Of a stretch of DNA of 64,000 bases, positions 16,552 through 24,589 are shown in pieces (position 1 is the stretch's first letter; each line of letters begins with the position of its first letter). Made by a program: the position numbers and the translations under genes. The notes under the pieces are model-generated. The model made no database searches, was not told the DNA's origin, and worked only from the letters and a program-made list of their open reading frames with translations. This DNA comes from Pseudobacteroides sp. Its GTDB lineage: Bacteria; Bacillota; Clostridia; Acetivibrionales; DSM-2933. The stretch spans positions 62,001-126,000 of the forward strand of contig NZ_DATCTU010000081.1 in NCBI RefSeq assembly GCF_036567765.1, read 5' to 3'.

Positions 16552-18308
16552 ATGAGAATTTTATGGTATGTAAAAAGATTTGTAACCTTATCTCTTTGGG
16601 TGTAGTCGAAAAGAATTACAGTTTTATGATTTGGAAGCTCTTTTTCTATTACATCAATGGAAAAAGACTCAACATGGATTTGTTTAAAAATATTTTTAGG
16701 CTGCACATCTTCTAAATGGGGTAAATATTTCTTTATGTTTTCATCCTTTTTTAAAAACGCAAATATTTCTTCATTGCTTATTGGATCACTGCTGCGAGTA
16801 ATTTCCTTTGGCAGGTTATTTGTATTCTCGGCAGATAAAAAATCAAGCTTTAATAGCTCATTTGCCCTTGCGACATCAAAATATGCCATATGTCTTAAAT
16901 AGCTTATGAGTATTGTGTAAAGCTCTCTTCCAGAGATTGATCTGTCAAAAAAGCCGTTTGACTTCCAGTATCGGGAGAGGTCATCAAAGAACCGGAACGG
17001 AGTCTTTCCTGTGCCCTCTATCAAATATCCAAGGGATTTTTGAAATCTGCCTGAGTTGTAATACCTTTCTACAAGCTCTTCAATTTCTTTTAGTCTTACT
17101 ATTTCATCATAGCTTAAAAACATGCTTCCTAAAATCTCGTAAGGTGCCTTTCTTTTATAGACATACTGAAATTCTTCCGCTTCCCTTCTTATCCTGGAGC
17201 CTTTTAAAAGCTTGAGAAATCCCAGTTGAAGCTGATGGGGCTTAAGATCATATACTTTATTGAAGGAATCTTCAAAAGACTCAAAATCTTCCTTTGGAAG
17301 TCCCGCTATAAGATCAACATGTATATGGATATTGCCTGATGCCAAAAGCCTTCTGACATTATTAAAAAGTTGGTCCAGGTTGGTTTTTCGGCAAATTGCC
17401 TCAAGACTTTCAAGATTAACTGTCTGAATACCTATTTCAAACTGAATTATGCCCTTTGGGGATTTTTCAAGTATTCTAAACATCTTTTCATCAAATAAGT
17501 CACCGGCAACCTCAAAATGAAAGTTGGTATCGCCGGCATTTTCAACTATAAACTCAAGAATTTCATTAGCCCTTTCCCTATTACAGTTAAAGGTCCTGTC
17601 TACAAACTTTACCAGTCTGATCTTTTTATTTATAAACCAAAGTATATCCCTTTTTACCTTATCCATGGAAAAATAGCGAACTCCCTCAAAAGTTGAGGAA
17701 ATACAATAGGAACATGAAAAAGGACACCCCCTTGAAGACTCATAATACAAAATCCTGTTAGGTCCCAGGTTTTGTAACATATCTTCGGTATACGGAGAAG
17801 GTATTGCAGTAAGTTCACTTACCATATTGTAATGGTTATCGCAATAAACCTTTCCATCCTTCCTATAGGCAAGTCCCTTAATTAAATCAATGGATATTTC
17901 TTGTTTCCTGTTTTCTTTGCATCCGAATATATTCTTTAGTAGGTGAGGAAATACAACTTCACCCTCACCGATTATTATGTAGTCTACACCACTATTTTCA
18001 TACATTACCTCTTCCGGGTTGTAGGATACTTCCGGGCCTCCAAGTATTATTTTAGTGTGAGGCAAAAGTGCCTTTAAGTCGGTAACTATATCTTTAATGT
18101 ACTCATAATTCCATATGTAGCAGGAGAAGGCCACAACCTCAGCTTTTTCACCATAAATAGAAGCTAAAACCTGGTCCTTATGATCATTTATAGTGTACTC
18201 AAGCACCTTCACTTCACCAACATCCTCAATGCATACGTATTTAAGATAGTATGCAGCAAGGGAGGAATGAATAAATTTTGAATTAACCGCTACAATTAAA
18301 GTTTTCAT
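16548..18308 (-). CDS. B12-binding-domain radical SAM protein (DUF4080 type)
   Basis: 586 residues. An N-terminal cobalamin-binding-like domain (about 1-140, GGPEVSYNPEE) precedes a radical SAM domain with the cluster motif CPFSCSYC after SSRG (near residue 190), then a long C-terminal region matching the DUF4080 type (about 380-586). The reaction is unknown. The start ATG at 18308 is 5 bases from GAGGT; an upstream TTG overlaps that site and is unlikely. It begins 55 bases after spoIIIAD on the same strand, without a terminator between them, so it may be co-transcribed with the sporulation genes, in the place where spoIIIAE usually lies. Confidence 0.88.
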   Translation of the reverse strand: MKTLIVAVNSKFIHSSLAAYYLKYVCIEDVGEVKVLEYTINDHKDQVLASIYGEKAEVVAFSCYIWNYEYIKDIVTDLKALLPHTKIILGGPEVSYNPEEVMYENSGVDYIIIGEGEVVFPHLLKNIFGCKENRKQEISIDLIKGLAYRKDGKVYCDNHYNMVSELTAIPSPYTEDMLQNLGPNRILYYESSRGCPFSCSYCISSTFEGVRYFSMDKVKRDILWFINKKIRLVKFVDRTFNCNRERANEILEFIVENAGDTNFHFEVAGDLFDEKMFRILEKSPKGIIQFEIGIQTVNLESLEAICRKTNLDQLFNNVRRLLASGNIHIHVDLIAGLPKEDFESFEDSFNKVYDLKPHQLQLGFLKLLKGSRIRREAEEFQYVYKRKAPYEILGSMFLSYDEIVRLKEIEELVERYYNSGRFQKSLGYLIEGTGKTPFRFFDDLSRYWKSNGFFDRSISGRELYTILISYLRHMAYFDVARANELLKLDFLSAENTNNLPKEITRSSDPISNEEIFAFLKKDENIKKYLPHLEDVQPKNIFKQIHVESFSIDVIEKELPNHKTVILFDYTQRDKVTNLFTYHKILI

Positions 18309-18363
18309 AAAATACCTCAAAAAATATTTTGCCAGGTAATTATAGCAGTATTGGATTGTCTTT

Positions 18364-18759
18364 TCAAGGCATAACTTTAATAATAAGATCTAATAATGCA
18401 GTGATAATGGGCACAGCAAGAAATATAATTGCCACTTTGCCCGCCAGTTCTATTTTAGATGCAATGGCACTTTCACCTGCATCCTTGCAGATTTCGGCAC
18501 CGAACTCCACAATATAGGCAATACCTATAATTTTAAGCAATGTAGATAAATAAGCCATATCTACCCCTGCTCTGTCTGCGATGCCGTTTAATACCCCTAC
18601 TATACTTGAAAGCTTCCCTGCTACAATTATAAAAATGGCAACACCTGTGATTATGCTTACAAGCATGGCAATCTCCGGTCTTAGGGATTTGAGCAATACG
18701 ATAAATACAGTAGCGATTATCCCCAGCCCAACTATTTGTATTATTTCCACCTGTATCAT
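18364..18759 (-). CDS. spoIIIAD: Stage III sporulation protein AD
   Basis: 131 residues (133 in Bacillus), with four or so hydrophobic segments and strong similarity including IVQIVGLG-like IIQIVGLGIIAT at the start, LKIIGIAYIVEFGAEICKDAG and SAIASKIELAGK. It is a membrane part of the SpoIIIA-SpoIIQ channel between mother cell and forespore. The ATG at 18759 is chosen by family alignment; the ribosome binding site (AAAAGG) is very close. It follows spoIIIAC by 76 bases. The expected spoIIIAE is not downstream. Confidence 0.93.
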   Translation of the reverse strand: MIQVEIIQIVGLGIIATVFIVLLKSLRPEIAMLVSIITGVAIFIIVAGKLSSIVGVLNGIADRAGVDMAYLSTLLKIIGIAYIVEFGAEICKDAGESAIASKIELAGKVAIIFLAVPIITALLDLIIKVMP

Positions 18760-18835
18760 CAACCTTTTACATTTGTATTTATAGAAACCAAACTGATTAT
18801 AAGTTTACAGTTGGGCATCTATATACCTATGATCT

Positions 18836-19030
18836 CTAAAAGTTAAATATAGTCTTAACAGTGTCAAAGAGACCCGCTATTTCCTTTACAATCATTAGCA
18901 GTACCACAATAAGCCCTGCTAAGGTTGTCATCATTGCCTGTTCTTCTCTTCCTGATTTATTTAATACCGCATTTAATACCGAAACTAAAATACCAATTGC
19001 AGCTATTCTAAAAATCAAATCAATTCCCAT
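18836..19030 (-). CDS. spoIIIAC: Stage III sporulation protein AC
   Basis: 64 residues (68 in Bacillus), two membrane segments with GIDLIFRIAAIGILVSVLN and the QAMMTTLAGLIVVLLM segment typical of SpoIIIAC. It is a small integral membrane component of the SpoIIIA complex. It starts 15 bases after spoIIIAB; a GAGGG-type site precedes the ATG. Confidence 0.93.
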   Translation of the reverse strand: MGIDLIFRIAAIGILVSVLNAVLNKSGREEQAMMTTLAGLIVVLLMIVKEIAGLFDTVKTIFNF

Positions 19031-19045
19031 ATCTGCTCCCTCTTA

Positions 19046-19567
19046 TTAAAACAAGATTATTACTACTGCGAGTCCTCCAAGTACCCCTAGATTCCTGTAC
19101 ATAGTCCTGTTTTTTTCTTTTAATTCCTCTGCTTTTTGTTCCTGCATCTTAAGCTGTGTCAGTGTTAGCCTAATGTTGCTTATTTGTCCTTCCAGATCTG
19201 AGGCCCCCAATATTTTTCCAAATGATATAAGGATAGTTTCATCCTCTTTTTTAAGGGCTGTCTTTTTTATATTTTCGCTAACAGCCCTCTCCCAAGCATC
19301 CGAAGCATTCATGCTCCCGTTATCCCTTAAAAGCTCTGCCGTATCTGAAAAGAAAAACCTGGTACTGCTTTCAAAACATTTTGACAATTTTGAGAATGCT
19401 TCTGTTACTGTACTGGAAAGAAAGCTTATTTCGTTTTCAAACATTTGCAATAAAGCCTGTAGCTCCCTTAGCTCTCTTGGTCTTTTTGTACATTCTTTTG
19501 AAAAATAGAAACCTAAAAAGCTTGATGCTACCATAATCAATATACTTCCTATCAATTTAAACAGCAT
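19046..19567 (-). CDS. spoIIIAB: Stage III sporulation protein AB
   Basis: 173 residues (171 in Bacillus). An N-terminal membrane segment is followed by FSKECTKRPRELRELQ, a helical domain (T2SS-F-like), and a C-terminal membrane segment ending GLAVVIILF. SpoIIIAB resembles type II secretion GspF proteins and is expected to work with the ATPase SpoIIIAA. The start MLFKLIG (19567) is preferred over a frame extension to 19582 because AGGTGA lies just upstream. It is 20 bases after spoIIIAA. Confidence 0.92.
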   Translation of the reverse strand: MLFKLIGSILIMVASSFLGFYFSKECTKRPRELRELQALLQMFENEISFLSSTVTEAFSKLSKCFESSTRFFFSDTAELLRDNGSMNASDAWERAVSENIKKTALKKEDETILISFGKILGASDLEGQISNIRLTLTQLKMQEQKAEELKEKNRTMYRNLGVLGGLAVVIILF

Positions 19568-19587
19568 ATTATCACCTGCCAAGCTAC

Positions 19588-20607
19588 TTAGCTTATGTGT
19601 TTTAGCAGTACTCCTTTCATAGTAGTCCCATCTATAACCTCTTTTATAGTACCGGGCCCCTCAGAATTATCAAGCACTATATACCTTTCAAAGGCCTTCT
19701 GCTCGATCAATCCTAGAACCTCTTTCCTTGTTTTCAATTCTGAAATGTTATACCCATGTGCAGAGGCAATAATTCTGGTACCTGCATTAATAACCTGCAT
19801 AACCGCCTCGAAGTCTCCTGTATTACCAATTTCATCAGTTATAATTACCTTAGGTGACATTGATCTGAGCATCATGGCCATACCTACAGCTTTAGGGCAT
19901 CCATCTAAAACATCCGTCCTTACTCCAATATCGTTCTGAGCTATACCCTTATGGCATGAGGCTATTTCAGATCGTTCATCCACAACCCCTACCTTAATCC
20001 CATAAAATCCACTGCTCTTAAATCCATCACTTAAATTTCTGGCTATATCACGAAGCATTGTGGTTTTACCACATTGGGGGGGAGATACGAGAAGGGTGCT
20101 GTATATATCTTTCTCATTTTTTACTATATATTTCATAAGGTTTTGAGAACACCCTCTTACCTCCTTCGAAACCCTGATATTAAGTCCGGATATATCCTTT
20201 ATATTCTTTATTGTTCCCCCTTCAACCACAGTCCTGCCACTTATACCAACCCTATGTCCCCCTCTTAAGGTTATATATCCGTTTTTAATATCTTCCAAGA
20301 ACGCATAAATGGAATTCTGACTCATAAGCTCCAATGCTTTTATGATTTCATGCTGGAAAACCATTCTCTCATTTGTATAACGTTTTTCAAGCCCGCCGTT
20401 TTTATTTACGAACCAATCGCCGCTATAGCTTTCCAGCATCAATGGTTTACCTGCCCTCAGCCTTATCTCTTCTATAGTGCTCAATTCTTTAGGATGAATT
20501 TTCAGTAAAAGATTTCTAATATCCAAGGGCAAAAAGTTAAATATCTCTTCTCTAAGTACATTATAAAAATCTTTTTCTTTCCTCATTGCCTCTTCTTCAG
20601 TAGCCAA
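19588..20607 (-). CDS. spoIIIAA: Stage III sporulation protein AA, secretion-type ATPase
   Basis: 339 residues. Walker A is SPPQCGKTT (about 175-183), Walker B region VIITDEIG, and the family motif EIRLRAGKPL lies near residue 50. It is the cytoplasmic ATPase of the SpoIIIA channel in the mother cell, needed for late forespore gene expression. The start is a TTG at 20607, chosen because a strong AAGGAGG (20617-20623) stands 9 bases upstream, while other in-frame starts have none. It is the first gene of a spoIIIAA-AB-AC-AD cluster, separated from the upstream zinc-ribbon gene by a terminator-like element. A sigmaE promoter is expected in 20624-20770 but was not clearly seen. Confidence 0.94.
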   Translation of the reverse strand: MATEEEAMRKEKDFYNVLREEIFNFLPLDIRNLLLKIHPKELSTIEEIRLRAGKPLMLESYSGDWFVNKNGGLEKRYTNERMVFQHEIIKALELMSQNSIYAFLEDIKNGYITLRGGHRVGISGRTVVEGGTIKNIKDISGLNIRVSKEVRGCSQNLMKYIVKNEKDIYSTLLVSPPQCGKTTMLRDIARNLSDGFKSSGFYGIKVGVVDERSEIASCHKGIAQNDIGVRTDVLDGCPKAVGMAMMLRSMSPKVIITDEIGNTGDFEAVMQVINAGTRIIASAHGYNISELKTRKEVLGLIEQKAFERYIVLDNSEGPGTIKEVIDGTTMKGVLLKHIS

Positions 20608-20770
20608 AATAGAATTCCTCCTTTGTACCCATTTCCGGTAAGTAAACATTCATTATCAATTTTTAAATTGTTTATACTTATAAATATTAGTATTTGTCCA
20701 ACTTTATGACAAAAAAAGAAAGATTCTATCTTAAAAAATAGAACCTTTCCCTAAGTACTTTTAATTTAAT

Positions 20771-20860
20771 TAAGGTATGATTAAAAAATTACTTCCGCTT
20801 TTGAGCGGGTGTTGACGAGCTATGTCAACACATGAGCAAAATTTATAGCGGAAGTTATTT
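20771..20860 (-). terminator. Terminator hairpin that is also a dispersed repeat (copy 1)
   Basis: Outer arms ACTTCCGCT (20791-20799) and AGCGGAAGT (20847-20855), inner arms GTGTTGAC (20809-20816) and GTCAACAC (20824-20831). Minus-strand reading ends in a run of six T. It follows the zinc-ribbon gene stop (20872). The left half (20771-20826) is similar to 62774-62832. Confidence 0.7.
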
Positions 20861-20871
20861 TTTGATCGTGC

Positions 20872-21285
20872 CTAGTGCTGTTCGTCCTCGCTGCAATCTT
20901 CACATTCACACTCGCATGCCCAATCAATCTCAATTTTTTTATTGCAATTGGGGCACTCAATTTCATCACTGTCTTCGTCCAATTCATATGGATCCAATTC
21001 AAATACTTCATTACAATATGGACACTCAACTTCATGAACATGTCCATCGCATGAATCCTCATCATCGAATAATTCTTTAGAAATGCATGCGAGATCTTCA
21101 TCCATTTCATCAACCTGCTCGGAAATGTCATCAAAGGACTCTTCCAATTCTTCAATGGAAACTGCCATATCATCCATAACTTCAAGCATTGCCTTTAACA
21201 GTTTTCCTTCGTTAGTGGTTTCACTTATATTGAGACCTTCTGCAAGTCCTCTCAAGTAAGCAACCCTTTCATTTAAATAACTCAT
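20872..21285 (-). CDS. Acidic zinc-ribbon protein (clostridial CD1247 N-terminal domain type)
   Basis: 137 residues, very acidic. The N-terminal part begins MSYLNERVAYLRGLAEG (conserved in clostridia) and continues as a coiled-coil-like helix (about 25-70). Two CxxC pairs, CPYC and CPNC, make a zinc ribbon, and the tail has CECECEDC. The function is unknown. Its place between efp and spoIIIAA is common in clostridia (recalled from the family, not tested). The ATG at 21285 with GAGGTG upstream is preferred over a TTG at 21294. It lies 37 bases after efp. Confidence 0.82.
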   Translation of the reverse strand: MSYLNERVAYLRGLAEGLNISETTNEGKLLKAMLEVMDDMAVSIEELEESFDDISEQVDEMDEDLACISKELFDDEDSCDGHVHEVECPYCNEVFELDPYELDEDSDEIECPNCNKKIEIDWACECECEDCSEDEQH

Positions 21286-21322
21286 ACAAAGCACCTCAAA
21301 ATATTTTATTTTATTATTCCAC

Positions 21323-21880
21323 TTATGCTCTTTCCATATACTCGCCGGTTCTTGTATCTATTCTGATTCTGTCTCCCTGGTTAACAAAAAGCGGAACCTT
21401 TATTACAGCACCTGTTTCAACTGTAGCAGGCTTTGAAGCTCCTGTTGCAGTATCACCCTTAAACCCAGGCTCGGTTTCAATGATTTCAAGCTCAACAAAT
21501 GTCGGAGGCTCAATACCAAAAACGTTTCCTTTATGTGAAAGGATTTTAACTACCTCATTTTCTTTAACAAATTTGAGAGAATCTCCTATGGAACCCTCAT
21601 TTAACGGCATTTGCTCAAAAGTCTCAACATCCATAAAATAATACAGATCCCCATCATTATATAGGTACTGCATGTCCTTCCTCTCTATATGAGCTTTTGG
21701 CATTTTATCTGTCGGATTAAATGTTCTCTCAACAGTAGCACCGGTAATTATATTTTTCAATCTAGTCCTTACGAACGCTGCTCCTTTTCCGGGCTTTACA
21801 TGCTGGAATTCAACCACCTGAAATATATTCCCGTCCAACTCAAAGGTTGCACCGTTTCTAAAATCTCCTGCTGTTATCAT
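21323..21880 (-). CDS. efp: Translation elongation factor P
   Basis: 185 residues, full length, with three OB-like beta-barrel domains. The tip loop [10 protein letters not shown] carries K32, the position modified in many bacteria, and the C-terminal signature is [16 protein letters not shown] rescues ribosomes stalled on polyproline. No modification gene (epmA or ymfI type) is in the window, so the modification state is unknown. GGAGGG precedes the start. A 174-base gap to pepP, with a TATAAT at 21934-21939, suggests its own promoter. Confidence 0.97.
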   Translation of the reverse strand: MITAGDFRNGATFELDGNIFQVVEFQHVKPGKGAAFVRTRLKNIITGATVERTFNPTDKMPKAHIERKDMQYLYNDGDLYYFMDVETFEQMPLNEGSIGDSLKFVKENEVVKILSHKGNVFGIEPPTFVELEIIETEPGFKGDTATGASKPATVETGAVIKVPLFVNQGDRIRIDTRTGEYMERA

Positions 21881-22054
21881 TTATTATTCCCTCCACATTT
21901 TATATAAGTCTTGACTTTAAATCCCTTATTCGGATTATAATACTTAAGCCTGAATTTTGAACTTTTTTCCAACATAATCAACTAGAAAAATAAAGAATTT
22001 CACATAGTTAATATTAAAATAAAATCATACTTATTTCAAGAAAAATTTTCTTAT

Positions 22055-23143
22055 TTACAAAATTATTATTTCCTTTGAAGATGAAGTTAAAACCTCGGGT
22101 TTAAGATCATTTATTACTATAATATCTTCAATGCGAACTCCGCCTAATCCTTCAACATATATTCCGGGCTCTATAGTCACAATCATTCCGTTTTCCATAA
22201 CCACTTCTCCCTTTACAGAAAGCCTCGGTTCCTCATGAATTTCAATTCCGACGCCATGCCCTAAGGAGTGTCCGAAATTAGGCCCATACCCATTTTCAGC
22301 TATTATACTCCTTGCTATTTTATCAATATCCTTAGCTTTCATTCCCCTAAACGCCGAAGCTGATGCTTCTAATTGTGCCTTCAATACAATTTCATATATT
22401 TTCACCAAATCTTTATTGGGCTCTCCTAAAAAAACAGTTCTGGTCATATCCGAACAGTAATTATTATAAACACATCCGTAATCAAGGGTTATTATGTCAC
22501 CCATTTCAATGGGCTTTTCCGAGGCCACTCCATGGGGCAGTGCAGCTCTTTTTCCTGATGCCACAATGGTATCAAATGACGGACCTGATGCCCCTAGCTT
22601 CTTCATATAATACTCAATCTCAGCTGCAACTTCAATTTCCCTGATGCCTGGCTTGATAAGCTTTGCAACATGGCTAAAAGCTTCATCTGCTATCTTTACG
22701 GCTTTTTTTATTACATTGAGCTCAACCTGATCTTTTACAAACCTCAGCTCATCTATTTCTTTTCCAAATGGTAATAAATCACTTGCCATGAGGCTGTTTT
22801 TATATTCGTTAAAAATTTGGTAAGTAAGATAATTTTCCTCAAAACCAAGCCTTTTTATACTATGCTTATTAATTATTTCATTTAACGCCTCAATTATATT
22901 TCCCTTGTATTCAACAACCTTATACTTTTGAGCCTGCTCATTAGCCTGCTCCACATATCTGAAATCTGTTATGAGATAGGCTTCCTCCATAGAAATTAAC
23001 AAGTATGCGGAGGTCCCTGTAAATCCCGATAAGTAAAAATAATTTTCTCTTTTATTTATAAGAACTGCTTCAATATCCTTTAGTTTAAGCTTTTCCCTTA
23101 ATCTTTTTAATCGGGTCTCAATAACACTTGATGAATTATCCAT
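22055..23143 (-). CDS. pepP: M24B Xaa-Pro dipeptidase/aminopeptidase
   Basis: 362 residues. An N-terminal creatinase-like domain (about 1-130) precedes the pita-bread metallopeptidase domain. The metal ligands are visible: two Asp in LDYGCVYNNYCSDMTR, His in GHSLGHGVG, Glu in IEPGIY and Glu in RIEDI. It removes residues next to proline in peptides. The neighbour efp is a frequent partner of this gene in Firmicutes. The gene lies 52 bases after aroQ. Confidence 0.92.
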   Translation of the reverse strand: MDNSSSVIETRLKRLREKLKLKDIEAVLINKRENYFYLSGFTGTSAYLLISMEEAYLITDFRYVEQANEQAQKYKVVEYKGNIIEALNEIINKHSIKRLGFEENYLTYQIFNEYKNSLMASDLLPFGKEIDELRFVKDQVELNVIKKAVKIADEAFSHVAKLIKPGIREIEVAAEIEYYMKKLGASGPSFDTIVASGKRAALPHGVASEKPIEMGDIITLDYGCVYNNYCSDMTRTVFLGEPNKDLVKIYEIVLKAQLEASASAFRGMKAKDIDKIARSIIAENGYGPNFGHSLGHGVGIEIHEEPRLSVKGEVVMENGMIVTIEPGIYVEGLGGVRIEDIIVINDLKPEVLTSSSKEIIIL

Positions 23144-23195
23144 TAAGGTGCCATCCTTTCATATACATTAGGTGTATTATTTAGATTAACCAATT

Positions 23196-23630
23196 TTACT
23201 CTGCAATCATTTTTGCTGCATGCATTGCAAGTATGTAGCTTTTACTTCCGAATCCGCATATCTGTCCAATGCATACCGGTGCAATTACCGATTTGCTCCT
23301 GAATTCTTCGCGGCCATGGATATTTGAAAGGTGTATTTCAATTGCAGGAAGCTCAACAGCTTTTATTGCATCTCTGATTGCATAGCTGTAATGTGTGTAT
23401 GCCCCAGGATTTATAATAATAACATCATATTTGCCCCTGGCGTCGTGAATCCTATCTATAATCTCACCCTCGTGGTTTGACTGCATAAAGTCAAAATCAA
23501 GCCCTAATACTTGTGACTCTTCACTCACCTTCTGTGCAATGTCTTGAAGTGTCTCAGACCCATAAACCGACTTTTCCCTTATCCCTAACATATTCAAATT
23601 AGGACCGTTTAGAATTAAAACTTTCTTCAT
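23196..23630 (-). CDS. aroQ: Type II 3-dehydroquinate dehydratase
   Basis: 144 residues, the usual length. Signatures: LNGPNLNMLGIRE (near the N-terminus, with the flexible-loop arginine), QSNHEGEIID, INPGAYTHYS, and EIHLSNIHGREEFR with the catalytic histidine. It dehydrates 3-dehydroquinate in the shikimate pathway; aroE of the same pathway is at 37340. It starts 3 bases after the TIM-barrel gene, in one operon. Confidence 0.96.
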   Translation of the reverse strand: MKKVLILNGPNLNMLGIREKSVYGSETLQDIAQKVSEESQVLGLDFDFMQSNHEGEIIDRIHDARGKYDVIIINPGAYTHYSYAIRDAIKAVELPAIEIHLSNIHGREEFRSKSVIAPVCIGQICGFGSKSYILAMHAAKMIAE

Positions 23631-23633
23631 TTC

Positions 23634-24488
23634 TTAACCTCCTATTGTAGCCTTGTAAATATCTTGAATCTTAATGGCATCCTCTGCCATCTTTTCTCTT
23701 GACTCACATATAATAACAGGCTCCATGACCCGTTCATATATCAACTGAGCTAAGGGATGAAACTCTGGTCCAAACTGCGTATCATCCAAGGACCAGTGCC
23801 TTTTTTCCCCTCCTTTTGTGTATTCAATCCTGCTAAAGTGTATATGTATTTTTCTCATTCTTTCATTTCCAATTTCATTTTCAATCCTGTCTATAATATT
23901 TTCAAAATCCGATTTGGAGTTTAAAGCCCCCATACCTCTTGCATGGATGTGCCCGAAGTCAACAGTCGGAATAAGACGCTCGTCAAGCCTACACATGGTT
24001 AATATCTCATCCAAGTCCCCCAATTGGTTAATCTTTCCTAAAACCTCCGGGCAAATGGAAATATGGCCTAGGCCTGATGCATCAGCCTCGCATATTGCTC
24101 TCTTAAGGGTTTCTACGGCAGTACTAAGTGCAAGTTCTCTTGATATTTTACTGCAAGACCCGGTATGGACTACTATTCTTGATGCACTCATCCATTTTGC
24201 AGCTTCCAGAGTTTCAATTATGTACCTGATTGAGTTAGTCCGCTTTTCTTCTTCCTGGCTTGCTAAATTAATATAATAAGGTGCATGAATACTTAAGAAA
24301 ATGTCATTCTTTAATGCCTCTTCTCCAAGCTTAACTGCCATATCCTTCCCAATCTTGACCCCTTTGCTGCATTGGTACTCATAAGCACTCAAGCCCTTTT
24401 GCCTTAGCCACCCAGGCATTTGCAAAGACGATTTGTATCCTTCATCATAAAAGCTTTCTGAATTACCTGACGGTCCGAATCTAACCAT
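23634..24488 (-). CDS. Endonuclease IV-like TIM-barrel protein
   Basis: 284 residues of the AP endonuclease 2 / sugar-phosphate isomerase superfamily. Metal-ligand candidates are in SIHAPYY, VVHTGS, ICPEVLGK, VDFGHIHARG and KIHIHFSRIEY, the order seen in endonuclease IV. Members of this clostridial group are often annotated as deoxyribonuclease IV, but the function is not proven and an isomerase role is possible. It is the first gene of the block with aroQ, preceded by its own upstream region and by the pilus operon terminator. Confidence 0.75.
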   Translation of the reverse strand: MVRFGPSGNSESFYDEGYKSSLQMPGWLRQKGLSAYEYQCSKGVKIGKDMAVKLGEEALKNDIFLSIHAPYYINLASQEEEKRTNSIRYIIETLEAAKWMSASRIVVHTGSCSKISRELALSTAVETLKRAICEADASGLGHISICPEVLGKINQLGDLDEILTMCRLDERLIPTVDFGHIHARGMGALNSKSDFENIIDRIENEIGNERMRKIHIHFSRIEYTKGGEKRHWSLDDTQFGPEFHPLAQLIYERVMEPVIICESREKMAEDAIKIQDIYKATIGG

Positions 24489-24556
24489 TACTATCTCCTC
24501 TATATTGATGCTGAAATCCCTTTAAAATTAATATAAAGTTATTATATACTTGAAGA

Positions 24557-24589
24557 CAAAAAAAATAAAGGGAAGATTTACCTCCCTTC
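24557..24589 (-). terminator. Terminator at the end of the type IV pilus locus
   Basis: Stem AAGGGA (24568-24573) with TCCCTT (24583-24588), overlapping the stop codon of the PilX-like gene. On the minus strand it is followed by a run of eight T after one TA. Confidence 0.75.
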
